A DNA stretch of 64,000 nt from Agapanthus africanus (lineage: Eukaryota; Streptophyta; Magnoliopsida; Asparagales; Amaryllidaceae). The stretch spans positions 135,929,546 through 135,993,545 of the forward strand of contig CM057338.1 in assembly GCA_030015575.1 (NCBI GenBank), in the 5' to 3' direction. Positions 22,634 through 34,603 of this stretch are shown in pieces. Position 1 is the stretch's first letter. Each line of letters starts with the position of its first letter. Position numbers and translations under genes: made by a program. The notes beneath the pieces were generated by a model. It had not been told where the DNA came from and searched no databases. It saw nothing but the letters and a program-made list of their open reading frames with translations.

Positions 22634-25600
22634 ATGATTGAATCTGACTGTTTTGACTGGCAAAGGTCTGTCCAGATGTCCATTGCCCAGGACAAGCTGG
22701 GACACCTCCTGACTGATCCAACATCTGCCGTCTCAGGTCCAGTTTCCCCTGTAATGGATATTGATATCCATAGGACATCGGAAGAAGACTGTGCGAAAGC
22801 TAAGTGCCTCGTGTTAGCCTCAGTTGATGGTGTATACCAGAGGCAGCACGAGAAGATGGACTCAGTTTCTATCTTCCTCCATAACAAAGTTTTATATGGA
22901 GAGCAATCTCGTATCGCAAGATATGAGACCTCGAACGAATTGCTTCCAGCGAGGTTGGCTATCGGGTCATCTGTAGGGGGCAACGTCCTTACAGAGACCA
23001 GCTCTTTTGAGCTCTCGGACCTGAAGACCACGTTGAAGAACGGGTCAGATGCTGACTTAGTTCGACAGTCTCTACCTACTACCCTAAAGGAAACTAGGGA
23101 AGTAGAAAGAAAGGGAATGGCAGAAGTTTCAGGAACAGATGTAGGAAAAGAGGGATGTTCCTATTGTTGCGGGAATGAACATGGGCAGAAGGATTGCAAG
23201 GCTTGTAAAGCCAGTAGCCAGAATTCGAAGCATGTTGTGGCTTCGGCTTCGGGTGTGTTTGTGATAGAGAACTGTATGTCAGTTAACCCTACTTCCTGGG
23301 TATTGGATACCGGGTCAGGATCTCATATCTGTAATTCATTACAGGCTTTGAGAAACCGTAGGGTTATCAGGAAAGGTGATATGACTCTCAGGGTTGCTAA
23401 CGGAATGAGCATGTATGCTGTATCCGTAGGGGAATATCATCTAGGACTGACAACCGGGCAGATATTGATTCTGCGTAACTGTTTTTATGTACCAGGTGCG
23501 ACATGTAATATCATATCTGTATCCTTAATTTCTAAGGAAGGATATGATTTTACTTTTGTAAGCGATGTAGTTAACATCCACCTAAATCAAGTTCTGATTG
23601 GGTCAGGTACATTACAAAACGGGATATACTTATTGAATCAAGCTCAGATCTTCAGTGTCCAGAACACACTTAAAAGAAAGTCTCCGGAAACAAATCAGGC
23701 TTTCTTATGGCATTGTAGACTGGGTCACATTAATGAGACACGGTTAACAAAGTTACATAAAGAGGGATACTTGAATCCGTTTGAGTATCAGTCTTATGCC
23801 ACTTGTGAATCTTGTCTCATGGGAAAGATGACAAAGACTCCGTTCACTGGACACGGAGAAAGAGCGAGCGAGCTCTTGGGACTCATACACAGTGATGTGT
23901 GTGGTCCAATGTCTACACATGCGCGAAGTGGTTATTCATACTTCATTACTTTCACCGATGATTTCTCTAGGTATGGGCATGTCTTCTTGATGAAGCACAA
24001 ATCCGAGGCCTTTGAGAAATTTCAAGAATACAAGAATGAAGTTGAAAAACAAACAGGCAAAAGTATCAAGATCCTAAGATCGGATCGAGGAGGAGAATAC
24101 TTAAGTGCCGAGTTTCTGGGCTTCTTAAAAGAGAATGGAATTCTCTCTCAACTTACTCCCCCATACACACCACAACACAACGGTGTATCGGAAAGGAGGA
24201 ATCGAACCCTATTGGATATGGTTCGTTCCATGATGAGTAAGGCTGAGTTGCCGCGATCCTTCTGGAGTTATGCACTAGAAACAGCTGCATATCTCTTGAA
24301 CAAGGCTCCAACCAAGACTGTGCCTACCACCCCATATCAGATGTGGAGTGGGAAGAAACCCTGTCTCAAGTACCTTAAGACATGGGGATGTCCAGCTTTT
24401 GTAAAAAAGCAGCATGCGGACAAGCTCGAGGCACGTTCAGTACTGTGTAAGTTTGTGGGATACCCGAAGAACTCCAGGGGGTATCTTTTCTATTCCGCAG
24501 AGGAACAAAAGGTTTTTGTTTCTCAGCATGCCCACTTCTTGGAAACTGAATTTTTAGAAAATCAGATAAGTGGGAGCGCAATAGAACTGGAAGAAATTCC
24601 AGAACCACAAGCTATTACTGAAAGCTTGGAAGAACCAGAAGTTTCAAGAGAACCGGACATCCCAGCGCCACTCCGCAGGAGTAGTGGGCAGTCTCATCCG
24701 CCCGAGAGATACTACGGTTTTCTCATAGACGGGGATAGAGAGGATTGCACCATGGATTATGGTGAGCCTACTAGCTTCCAGCAAGCCATCCAGAGCGGCG
24801 ACTCGGTAAAATGGCTGGATGCAATGCGGGCCGAGATGGAGTCCATGTACACCAACAAAGTTTGGACTTTGGACTTTGCACCGGAAGGGGTAAAACCCGT
24901 AGGCTGCAAATGGATCTTCAGAAAGAAGATTGGTGTAGATGGGCAGGTTGAGACCTATAAAGCTAGACTTGTAGCAAAGGGTTTTCGTCAAAGACCTGGT
25001 TTGGACTATGACGAGACCTTTTCTCCAGTGGCTATGCTGAAATCCATTCGGATCCTTCTTGCCATTGCTGCCTTCCACGATTATGAAATCTGGCAGATGG
25101 ACGTAAAGACAGCTTTCCTAAATGGAAATTTGGAAGAGTGCGTCTATATGGATCGGCCGGAGGGATTCAATCAGAGTGGGAGCAGCGGTAGAGTGTGCAA
25201 GTTGCTCAAGTCCATTTATGGACTTAAGCAGGCATCGCGGAGTTGGAACATCTGCTTTGATGATACTGTCAAAGAATTCGACTTTATCAAAAACCCAGAT
25301 GAACCATGCATTTACAGTAAGATTGTAGGGAGAACTGTGGTATTCCTCGTCTTGTACGTGGATGACATTCTCCTAATAGGAAATGACATTCCTATGCTAC
25401 ATTCAGTCAAAGGATTCTTGTCGCAGAGGTTCTCCATGAAGGACCTGGGCGATGCCAACTACATTCTGGGGATCTAGATCTATCGTGATAGATCTAAGAG
25501 GATGTTGGGACTTTCACAGTCAAGGTACATTGACACCATACTGAAAAGGTTCAGTATGGAAGATTCCAAGCGCGGTAATCTACCGGCTTGTCACGGGATC

Positions 25601-26341
25601 ACCCTCTCCAAAGAGATGTCTCCCAAGACTGATTTGGAAAGGGATCGCATGTCAATTATACCCTACGCTTCTGCGGTAGGCTCTATAATGTATGCAATGT
25701 TGTGTACCAGACCAGATGTAGCATACGCATTGAGCGTTGTAAGCCGGTATCAGTCAAACCCAGGGGAGAAACACTGGATAGCGGTAAAGAACATTCTCAA
25801 GTACCTGAGAAGGACTAAGGAGATGTTATTGGTGTATGGCGGAAAAGACCTCCAGCTCGAGGCCTTTGCTGACTCCAGCTTCCAGAGTGACAAGGATGAG
25901 TCCAAGTCCATGTCGGGTTATGTCTTTACCCTCAATGGAGGGGCGGTTTGCTGGAAGAGTTCCAAGCAGGAGACCGTTGCAGACTCAACAATAGAAGCGG
26001 AGTACATAGCTGCTTGCGATGCCGCAAAGGAAGCTGTCTGGATGAAGAAGTTCCTCACGGAGCTTCAGGTGGTTCCTACCATTGTTGATCCAATACCGCT
26101 GTATTGCGACAACAACGGAGCTATAGCTTTAGCGAAGGAACCCAGATCCCATCAGAAGTCCAGGCACATTTTGAGGCGGTACCACCTGATCAGGGAGATC
26201 ATAGATCGCCAGGAGATCGAGATGAAGAGAGTTAATACGGAGAATAACACTGCAGATCCACTCACGAAGGCCCTACCCCAGACTCAGTTCGAGCGGCTGA
26301 TCGAGATGATAGGTCTTCGATACGCCAGTACATGGCCTTAG
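22634..26341 (+). pseudogene. Copia gag-pol polyprotein of element D, one stop codon
   Basis: Single polyprotein frame. A shortened gag comes first; compared with C it lacks a large part before the zinc knuckle (CX2CX4HX4C, about 23157-23198). The protease motif DTGSGSH begins at 23306. The integrase HHCC finger is at about 23708-23820 and the core with SDVCGP, RSDRGGEY and NGVSERRN lies between 23889 and 24200. RT carries YVDD at 25355-25366. RNase H carries KQETVADSTIEAEY near 25965-26005 and the frame ends at TAG 26339-26341. The only interruption is TAG at 25475-25477, where A and C encode Arg. The frame continues unchanged after it. The proteins would act in cytoplasmic particles and then in integration in the nucleus. 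Autonomy is doubtful because of the reduced gag and the stop. Confidence 0.9.
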
Positions 26342-26345
26342 TGCA

Positions 26346-26355
26346 AGTGGGAGAT
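26346..26355 (+). other. Polypurine tract of element D
   Basis: AAGTGGGAGA immediately before the 3' LTR; B (17482) and C (42882) have the same tract. It primes plus-strand synthesis. Confidence 0.85.
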
Positions 26356-28385
26356 TGTTAGTGTATATGCCCTAGAGGCCATTATTGTATCATACTGGTT
26401 TGTATATTACTTAATGGAAGCTTGGGATATTCACAGTTGTATATACAATCTTGCTCGAAATGGTAGTATGCTACTTGGTTTGTCTCTGCTTTAATATGTG
26501 CATGTGTTTCTTTTAGCATATTGCTGGTATACATATTAGTAGAGCCCTTAGGATCTTTGCTTGATTACCAGCGTTGTGATGGCGCTCGTACTCGTGGGAG
26601 CTGGGTGATCTATAAGCACATCCTTATACAGGTCCCTAGTCGTTGGACTATCGAGACAGGGCATCGATACTCCGGAGTAGACTGGCGTATGCGCTTCTCA
26701 TCCCAGTGAGGGAGACGGTCTGTCCCACAGCCGTCAGTACGTCGTACTTGAGATAGTATACGGGTGCTCGTTAGGTTACGAGTACACTGGACAGGACTCG
26801 TCGGGAACTGTTGGTTGGTATTATACCTATCATCAGTTATCAGTTCCCAGGTGACATGAGTACAGCTTAGTCCGCTGACTTGACACTGTCACTTCGCCTC
26901 GAGTGTGTTCCCACTGCACTTTGATTACTACCCTACCACGACTCAAAGGAGTTGTGCAAATAGGTAGTTTTTGGGTGCAGTCCCGAAGCACTTGGAGGCA
27001 GTGACGGTTAGACAGGATTCGTCTCTCCCGGTATTGTGGGTTGACATCGCGTTGTGTCCAGGAGAGCCATTACACGAGTAGTCCCTGGCCAGGGCAAGCG
27101 AGATATACTGGTAGGTTTCCAGTGTTATCTCAGGGTGTTCTGGGCTACACTCCGACACGACTTGTACCGCTATTAGGGGACTGACGTTCACCGCCCCCCT
27201 AGGCCCGCCATGCGATGTATCAGACGAACAGACCGGACTGTACGGAGACTGTCACATACAGGCTCAGTAGGAGTGCAGATGGGGTTCACCTCGTCAGTCT
27301 TCTTATCGACATCTACCTGGGGACCGTTACGTACAGCTAGTGCCGCTTGCGGTCTGTGGTTAAACCCACTGCCAGCGTAATGTCGAGTCTTTAGAGTCCC
27401 ACACAGAGAGCTATTCGCCTTTAGGCAAAATGAGTAGAGGTCGCATGGTTTTGCGACAGGGTTCGTTCACATTCGCGCACTTGTGCACGTTTGCTGTCCG
27501 GACAGTTTATACTAGCGGGCTTTGGTTTAAGCCGGATCCTAGTATATGATTCGAGATTGGTTTTTCTCAGTGTATTCGTGTTCCTCGGATCACGAATGTG
27601 GGTGCGTATGCACAGTTGCTTGAGATTGAGGGAGAGGACCTTGTTTAGGGTTAATAGCTATTGTCATTTTATTAACCCTATTGCTTTTGTGTGTATTATA
27701 GTTAATTGATAATTAGCTTAATAATTGTGCATGGTTGTTGTTGTTGACAATTTGACTTCATTGACTTGTTGACCTTGTTGACAACTTGACCATAATCATT
27801 TCATTTGGAAGATGTTCTTTGATCTTTGCAAATTGAAATGATAATGGTCATGTCATGATTTACCATGACAATTTTCAAGCTAATTATTCAATTAAAATAA
27901 TGCACACATATTAGTGAGAATGGCTCACTAATAATTCATTCTCTCATATCTTTTCTCTCTCTTGCTCATCCTCTCCCTCAAGCTCTCTCCCTCTCATGTG
28001 TTGAGAAACAAGAAGCTTGAGAAAAACCCTCACTTGATCTTCTCTACTCTCTTCTAGGGTTCAAGTCTTAGCATTTCTTGCACTCTAGTTACTCCTAGCT
28101 TGGAGTTGAAGCTAAAGGTCGAGGCTTTCGGGTGGATCCTTCTTTGACGGGAGAAGACAAGCAAGGTGACCTCTTTTTACCATTCCAAGGACCAAGGAGA
28201 GAAGGACTTTGAGCTCAAGGTATAACCTTTCCATCACTTAGCTACTTTATAGTTAGCTTTAGCAACTTTATGTTTAGCAAAGATCCTTAAAGCTTGGTCC
28301 ATGTTGCCTATAGTTGATAAAAATCCAATTTTTATTATGTTTTCCGCCTCCCCGTAAGCACCGGGGTGGGCAACGTGGACTTACA
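26356..28385 (+). repeat. Element D 3' LTR
   Basis: 2030 bp, nearly the same as 18507-20535, with only scattered single-base differences (for example at about 26463 and 26589). The TTGAC cluster recurs near 27743-27790. Confidence 0.95.
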
Positions 28386-28390
28386 GTTAA

Positions 28391-29478
28391 ATCCACAACC
28401 AAAGTATTGACGAGTCTTTAGAGTCCCCCACAGACCAGTTTCTCAAGTTTCGGGTGAAACGCTGTAGAGGCCGTATGGAGATATGGCAGGGTTCGATCAG
28501 ATACGTGTGGTATTGCACGGATCGTGATCGGACGGATTTTACTAGCGGGTTTTGGTTTAAGCCGGATCCTAGTATTAGAAAGTGTTGATTTTGTCTCTTT
28601 GCATTTGTATTCAGTAGGAATACAAATGCGGGCATGTATATGCAGTCGCGGGGTTTTCCTGTAATTTATTACGGGATCAGTTTTCTGAAGTTGCCAGTTT
28701 GCATTCCGTTCCGGCCAGTTTTTTTTTGTTTCTTCGCGGCCGGACTATTTCGTTGGAGGGGGTTATTTGCAAGTGCATAAATAACATTTTATGGAGGGGT
28801 TTTCTTGCATTATGTGGCTTCATGATGATATTCTTTTTTAGTCTCTTCCATTGCATTTAATGTGATGGTGTGTGAAAGGATTAGATGTGAAATGGTGTGA
28901 CCATTTTTGTTGATGATTATAATTTATATTCTTTCCTTGCTTTTTTGAAATTTGACCCTCCACCATTTCCTTATGGGGTCGGCCACATTTTCAAGGGAGA
29001 GATAGAGTGATTCATTTTTGTGAGTGGGGAAATTATCATCTCATTCTTTTATACACCAAAGTTCATCTCCATTGTTTATATTTCCCTCCATCCAAAGGCA
29101 ACTTGAAAACCCTTAAAGAGACAATGGTTTCTACACTAGTCTACAGCATTCCTTGGACATGTCGGCTAGCCAACTTCGCGCCCGAGTTGCCTCGGTCCAG
29201 AGGTGGGAGCCCGTAAAAGAACCCGGCGATGTGGTGCCCGTTTCGACGAGGAGGCGACGGCCGGAGATTCCGCGAGGAGATCGGAGTGGAGACGAAGACC
29301 GAAAGACACGGATCGCTTGGTATAGCTTCTCTACTCTCTTTTAGTTTGCTAGTAGCTAGGTTAATGGCTCGATCCGGGATTTTAGTGCGCGGTGGTGCCG
29401 GTTTGCTAGTTTGCAAAGTTTTTCGTTTCCGCGTTTCCGGCATCGGATCGACGGCCGGGGCACCGCTGTGCGCTTACA
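28391..29478 (+). repeat. Element B 3' LTR, second part
   Basis: Continues B's LTR after D, matching about 10678-11765. Ends in TTACA, followed by GAGGG. Confidence 0.9.
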
Positions 29479-29483
29479 GAGGG

Positions 29484-29699
29484 AACTCAGCGTGCGGGAT
29501 GACTCGGAGGCGAGCCGGCTGTTGTTTGTAAGGTGAGTGTGGGAGTGGTCTGAGAGGCCACCGAAGGTCGGGTACATCCTCGTGCGAGGGCCCTGGGCAT
29601 ACTTCAAATGTACCGTTCTTGATCCTTTCTCGCAGGATTTGGGACACGTCACTTGCCACGTGTCATGATCTGGGGAAACCCCGGTATCGAGTATCATCA
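29484..29699 (-). repeat. Element G 3' LTR, second part
   Basis: Matches the right-hand LTR up to 59728 (GAGTATCATCA). Together with 9083-9672 it makes about 806 bp, against 807 bp for the other LTR. Confidence 0.9.
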
Positions 29700-29707
29700 T
29701 TCGCCTT

Positions 29708-29749
29708 CCACTCTTGTCTTGACCCATTAATGGGTCAGGTTGAGAGTGG
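29708..29749. repeat. Inverted repeat beside G's polypurine tract
   Basis: A perfect 18-bp palindrome TGACCCATTAATGGGTCA (29720-29737) is nested in outer arms CCACTCT / AGAGTGG. It lies just inside the 3' LTR on the minus strand. The probable polypurine tract (minus strand, GAGTGGAAGGCGAA) covers 29700-29713. Confidence 0.7.
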
Positions 29750-30075
29750 TCTGACCAATCACCCGGGGTAAGCCCTTATTTGAAGATGTCGTCGGTGCGT
29801 ATTCCCGGACAATTGATTGTATTTTCTTGGTGACGTCAGCAGATCAGGGAAGAGATCTCGCATTAAAGAGGATACGCCGATTCGGGCTTACGTTCATTGG
29901 AGCGCCAGGTCACGTGTCCGACGCTGGTTAGCTGACGTGACGGGTCGCTGGTGTTCTCGCGCCCGATGGGACGCACCCGATGCACGTGCGACAGGTGGAG
30001 CGTCGATGGCCGTTGAATGCGAAGTGTCATTTTGGCGGGAGAATATCGGCGCTGCTGGATGTGTTTGCCGATTGC

Positions 30076-30083
30076 TATAAATA
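30076..30083 (+). promoter_or_regulatory. TATA box of antisense gene 1 in element G
   Basis: TATAAATA on the plus strand, about 140 bases before the ATG at 30219, with no plus-strand coding signal upstream. 29750-30075 holds no gene. Confidence 0.55.
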
Positions 30084-30218
30084 AAGGTGGGATCCCCCCG
30101 AGGGTCCAAACTTCGCTATAATTTCCTCTTCCTTCCGTGTGTTAGCTTGGCGTTCTTCCCTCTAGGTCGGATTTCCTGCGTTCTTCTCTCGGACGTCCCC
30201 TTCCTCTGCTTAGGTTAG

Positions 30219-32348
30219 ATGTCTTCCTCTAAGGAGTTTGTCAAGATAGTTCGGGTAGAGTCTAGAGAGTCTTCTGCAGCTTCCTCCTCTTCGTCCGGGT
30301 AGGAGTCTACCCGGGAGGTTAGGGTTAGTCGCGCTTCCCGGGGTCGTGCGGCGGGGACGGTCCCCAAAGCGTAGGTCAGGGGCATCCATGATGCGTCATC
30401 TATATTGAGGCATGTGGACGAGCTTGCCACCATCCGGGCTCGCTTCCACATTCATCACGGCTACTCGCTTTGTCTAGCCGTGGAGGGGGAGAGGGCAGAC
30501 CAGATACGGGGCAAGGAGATTGCCTTGTACCTGGAAACCTTTTGGGCCGGAATGCACCTACCCTTCTCCCCCGAGGTGAGTGCGGTGTTGAATTGTTTTC
30601 AGTTAGCCCCATGCCAGTTAGTGCCAAACTCTTGGAGGATTCTCCTTGGGTTCCTGGTCCGGTTGAAATTGCAGGAGATCCCTTTCAGTTTGAGCCTTCT
30701 TCTTTCCTCTCTCTGCTACAAAAACCACCCCGACACTCACAAGGACGAGCCGAGCTGGGTATACATTTCTTTTAGAAAGCACCGGGGAGGCGCTGCCGGG
30801 TCGGGGGTCGTCGTAGTACCTTCTTCCATCCATGAATGGAAGAAGAAGTTTTTGTTTGTCGGGCTACCCCAGAATGAGGATTGGCCTGTGCCCATCCAGT
30901 GGCTTATGGCCAACTACCCGAGGATGAGGCAGTCGAATGATCCCGACGTGGTGGCGGTGTTGGAGTGGGAGCCCCTCCCCTGGGTCGATGTGCTACTGTC
31001 TGCGCAGGCTCTTAGTTGGGCCGAGCTTAGCCCCGTTCAGTTTGCGGGTAAGTTAGGAGTTTCTAAGCGACCCGTTTAGACATGTATTCTTCCACTTTTT
31101 CTAGCATTACTAATTCCTTTTTGTATTTTCGTTTTATGCAGAACCATGGACCGAGCTAAATTTCGAGCAGCCCTGGTAGAACAGAAGAAGGGAAGGAAGG
31201 CCGGAGGTGCCGGCCCCTCCCGCTCGTCATCGAGTCCGGCTCCGCCGGCGTCCGCTCCGGCCAGGCGCTCGAGCATGCCCCGGACCCCGGAGTCCAGCCA
31301 TGCGACTAGACGAAAACGTGCTCGGGAGCAGGAGCCCCGGGTTTTGGAGGTGGGAGGCGAGACTGGTTCTCTTGCGCCTCTCCTCAAGAGGCACCATAGG
31401 ACGGTGCCCCGTACCCCGTCTTCCCTAATCATCGTGGATGAAGGGGAGCTTTGCTTCTAGGTGCCCTTGGGGCTTTCCAATGCCGACAGCCTGCTCTTGG
31501 AGATAGAAAGGTCGGCCAGGGGCAGAATCTCTCAGGGGACCCTCAGGGCCCAAATGGAGGCCATAGCCCAGGAGGCCGTGCAGATTAATGTTCGCACTTC
31601 GCTCGGGTTTTTATTCAGTACTTTTTGTTCGCCAGATTGGGTGCTCCCTTTCTATTTTTAACCCCTCCTTTGTTTTCTTCAGGTCTTCTAGCACTGCGCC
31701 CTCGTTGTCAACATGGAGGACGAGGAAATTTCCCCGGGGATGCAGATCGCGGGCGAGTCCCCCTCGTGGGAGGAGAGCTCGAGGCTGGAGCTACAAGCGG
31801 CGATGGATAGGGTCGCCGCCCTCGAAGACCTGGTGGCGGCCGGGGATCGGGAGATCGCCAATTGCCGAGAGGCCGTTCGAGTCACCGAGGCTAAGTTGGA
31901 AGATTACATGGTGCTTGTCACGACCCTGAAGAAAATGGCGAATACCCTCCGGAGGGAGATAGAGGCGGCGAAGGAAGGAGTGAGGCGTTCCGACCTCCGA
32001 GCGTCGAAGGCGGTGGAAAGCTACAAGAAGTCGGACCAGTACTACGTTGACCTCCCTGAAGCCCCTGCCTTCTTTGGCATGAGGCCTTCAACGCCGTCAA
32101 GGCCCTGATGCCAGAGTTTTTCGACGGCGAGCTCTGGGGGTGAGTACCTTCTCGTGGGTGAGGCGCAGGGGAATGCCCCCGGAAGCGCTTCCGGGGGAAA
32201 GGCCCCTGATGGGAGCGTTGGGGAGAAGTCGGTCGCCCCGGCTCCCAGCGCCGAGGCTCCTGCGGTGGGCGCCGACCTTCAAGACGCCATCCCGGTTGTG
32301 GTGGTGGAAGCGGAGTTCATTGAGGTTCTTCCGGGCCCCGAGGCCTGA
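30219..32348 (+). pseudogene. Antisense gene 1 of Tat element G (PF04195-type transposon protein)
   Basis: Runs opposite to G's pol, between integrase and 3' LTR. The first block (30219-31079) encodes a region resembling the Pfam family Transposase_28 (PF04195, putative gypsy-type transposon), with the recognisable stretch LAPCQLVPNSWRILLGF at about 30604-30654. It contains TAG stops at about 30300 and 30372. A possible intron starts GTAAGT at 31048 and ends GCAG at 31141, but the frames on its two sides do not join as they stand. Further blocks: 31146-31570 (basic, Ser/Pro-rich, one TAG at 31458), 31713-32046 (long heptad-like helix, probably coiled coil) and 32154-32348. A frameshift lies near 32055. 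Function is unknown; such extra genes are known in Grande- and RIRE2-like Tat elements. Confidence 0.65.
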
Positions 32349-32693
32349 ATCTCCTTGCCTCCTTATTTTCTTTTGCGCTGAAATTTTGTAAGCCTCCGGG
32401 CATTTTTGTAAGGCTGGGGAGCCCATAATACCCCTATAAAGACTTCCAACTTTTGTGAATGAAATCTTTTTGCAGTGTTCTTTGCGTACATATTTTCCCT
32501 TTGTTTCTCTATTTGCGCGGTACTGCTTTCATGATGCGTTAGGTCGGAGATCGGTTTTTCATCTAGCGATCGCACGTCGAGTTGAACTCAACCATTTGCC
32601 AAGTGTGCAAAGACCGGTGCAAGGTCGGTATCTCCATGGCCCCGAAGTCGAGGTGGGGATCACTTAGTAAAGATGTGTAGGACATCACCCTTT
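32349..32693 (+). other. 3' region of antisense gene 1 and spacer
   Basis: 32407-32432 (AAGGCTGGGGAGCCCATAAT) closely matches 35141-35165 after antisense gene 2, which suggests a shared 3' untranslated segment. 32470-32693 holds no coding region I can support. Confidence 0.5.
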
Positions 32694-34365
32694 AAGGATG
32701 GATTGAGCAGGGAAGCTGCTCGATGGTCTCTTGATGAGGGCTTTGATCCTTGGCGTCGTTGGGTAGGAGATTACCAGCCAAGGATGGACCGAGCAGAGTT
32801 GCTGCTCGGTTGCCTATTGATGATGGTTTTGATCCTTGGCGTCGTTGGGTAAGAGATTACCAGCCAACGATGGACTGAGCAGGGAAGCTGCTCGGTGGCC
32901 TCTTGATGAGGACTTCGATCCTTTGCGCGTGAGGCCAAGGAGTTGCCTACTAAGGATTGACCGAGTAGGGTTGCTGATCAGTTGCATGTTGATGAGGGCT
33001 TTGATCCTTAGTGCGGGAGGGCAAGGAGTTGCTTGCTAAGGATGGACCGAGTAGGGTTGTTGCTTGGTTGCCTCTTGATGAGGGCTTCGATCCTTAGGGC
33101 GGGATGGCAAGGAGTTGCCTGCTAAGGATGGACCGAGCAGGGTTGCTGCTCGGTTGCCTCTTGATGAGAGCTTCGATCCTTAGCGCGGGAGGGCAAGGAG
33201 TTGCCTGCTAAGGATGGACCGAGTAGGGTTGCTGCTCGGTTGCCTCTTGATGAGGTCTTTGATCCTTAGCGCAGGAGGGCAAGGAGTTGCCTGCTAAGGA
33301 TGGACCGAGCAGGGTTGCTGCTCGGTTGCCTCTTTATGAGGGCTTTGATCCTTGGCATCGTTGGGTAAGAGATTACCAGCCAAGGATGGACCGAGCAGGG
33401 TTGCTGCTCGATTGCCTTTTGATGAGGGCTTTGATCCTTGGCGTCGTTGGGTAAGAGATTACCAGCCAAGGATGGACCAAGCAGGGAAGCTGCTCGGTGG
33501 CCTCTTGATGAGGGCTTCGATCCTTAGTGCGGGAGGGCAATGAGCTATCTGCTAAGGATGGACCGAGTAGGGTTGCTGCTTAGTTGCCTCTTGATGAGGG
33601 CTTCGATCCTTAGCGCGGGAGGGCAAGGAGTTGTCTGCTAAGGATGGACCGAGCAGGGTTGCTGCTCGGTTGCCTCTTGATGAGGGCTTTGATCCTTAGC
33701 GCGGGAGGGCAAGGAGTTGCCTGTTAAGGATGGACCGAGTAGGGTTGCTGCTCGGTTGCCTCTTTATGAAGGCTTTGATCCTTGGCATCGTTGGGTAAGA
33801 GATTACCAGCCAAGGATAGACCTAGCAGGGTTGCTGCTCGGTTGCCTTTTGATGAGGGTTTTGATCCTTAGCACGGGAGGGCAAGGAGTTGCCTGCTAAG
33901 GATGGAACGAGCAGGGTTGCTGCTCGGTTGCTTCTTGATGAGGGCTTCGATCCTTAGCACGGGAGGGCAAGGAGTGTCTGCTAAGGATGGATCGAGCATC
34001 ATTGCTGCTCGATTGCATCTTGATGAGGGCTTTGATCCTTAGCGCGGGAGGGCAAGGAGTTGCCTGCTAAGGATGGACCGAGCAGGGTTGCTGCTCGGTT
34101 ACCTCTTGATGAGGGCTTTGATCCTTGGCGTCGTTGGGTAAGAGATTACCAGCCAAGGATGGACCGAGTATGGTTGCTGCTCGGTTGCCTCTTGATGAGG
34201 GCTTTGATCCTTGGCGTCGTTGGGTAAGAGATTACTAGCCAAGGATGGACCGAGCAGGGAAGCTGCTTGATGGCCTCTTGATGAGGGCTTCGATCCTTAG
34301 CGCGGGAGGTTAAGAAGCTCCCTGCTAAGGATGGACCGAGCAGTGTTGCTGCTTGGCTTTGCGAG
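32694..34365. repeat. Tandem array of 86-bp hairpin repeats in element G
   Basis: Unit starts (AAGGATGG or close) fall every 86 bp: 32694, 32780, 32866 and so on to 34327, with one 85-bp step at 33983. That is 19 full units and one partial. Each unit carries GAGCAG...CTGCTC and a second two-part stem. Two unit types alternate irregularly: one has CCTTGGC...GCCAAGG with GGTAA...TTACC inside, the other CCTTAGC...GCTAAGG with GGCAA...TTGCC. Short reading frames here are products of the repeat. Tandem arrays in the 3' untranslated part of Tat elements are known as sources of satellite DNA. Confidence 0.92.
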
Positions 34366-34574
34366 GTTCGGTCTAACCTTCCTTGGTGTGTGAACATCGG
34401 GAAGAGTGATCGTCGCGGATGATACATGTCTGGAACGCATGGGGAAGGAAAAGCGTTTCGAAGAGCCGCGTCAGTTCCACCATGCGGCGGTGCGGTATTG
34501 GAGTAATTTGGGTGTATCCCAGGATTCGCGCTCATGCGCGCGCGAATTTGGGCCCTTAGGGATGCTGTTTGGGG

Positions 34575-34584
34575 TTATAAATAG
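34575..34584 (+). promoter_or_regulatory. TATA box of antisense gene 2 in element G
   Basis: TTATAAATAG, 20 bases before the ATG at 34604. The spacing is short for a TATA-driven start upstream of that ATG, so the true start codon may lie further on. Confidence 0.4.
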
Positions 34585-34603
34585 AGAAGAAGACGGCAAC
34601 TCT

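Larger units (their letters stand above)
18507..28385 (+). mobile_element. Element D: nearly intact copia (Angela-like) retrotransposon
   Basis: 9879 bp between GTTAA duplications (18502-18506 and 28386-28390). LTRs of 2029 and 2030 bp are almost the same, so this is one of the youngest insertions here. Internal order: primer site, 2-kb leader, one polyprotein frame with a single stop, polypurine tract. It lies inside B's 3' LTR. Confidence 0.95.
9673..29478 (+). mobile_element. Element B: copia (Angela-like) retrotransposon with decayed interior
   Basis: Bounded by GAGGG duplications (9668-9672 and 29479-29483). The 5' LTR is complete and the 3' LTR is split by element D. Without D it is about 9.9 kb. 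The interior keeps a primer site, a leader related to A, C and D, and a polypurine tract (17482-17491), but no long reading frame. The two LTRs differ by only a few bases per hundred where I compared them. Confidence 0.9.

Noticed and set aside
32694-34365. CRISPR-like array or coding repeats
   Set aside because: Units are contiguous 86-bp tandem repeats with no unique spacers, in a plant retrotransposon. Open frames through them only reflect the period.
34406-34603. Coding extension upstream of antisense gene 2
   Set aside because: The frame is open, but the TATA-like box at 34575 lies inside it, and the protein before ATG 34604 shows nothing recognisable.
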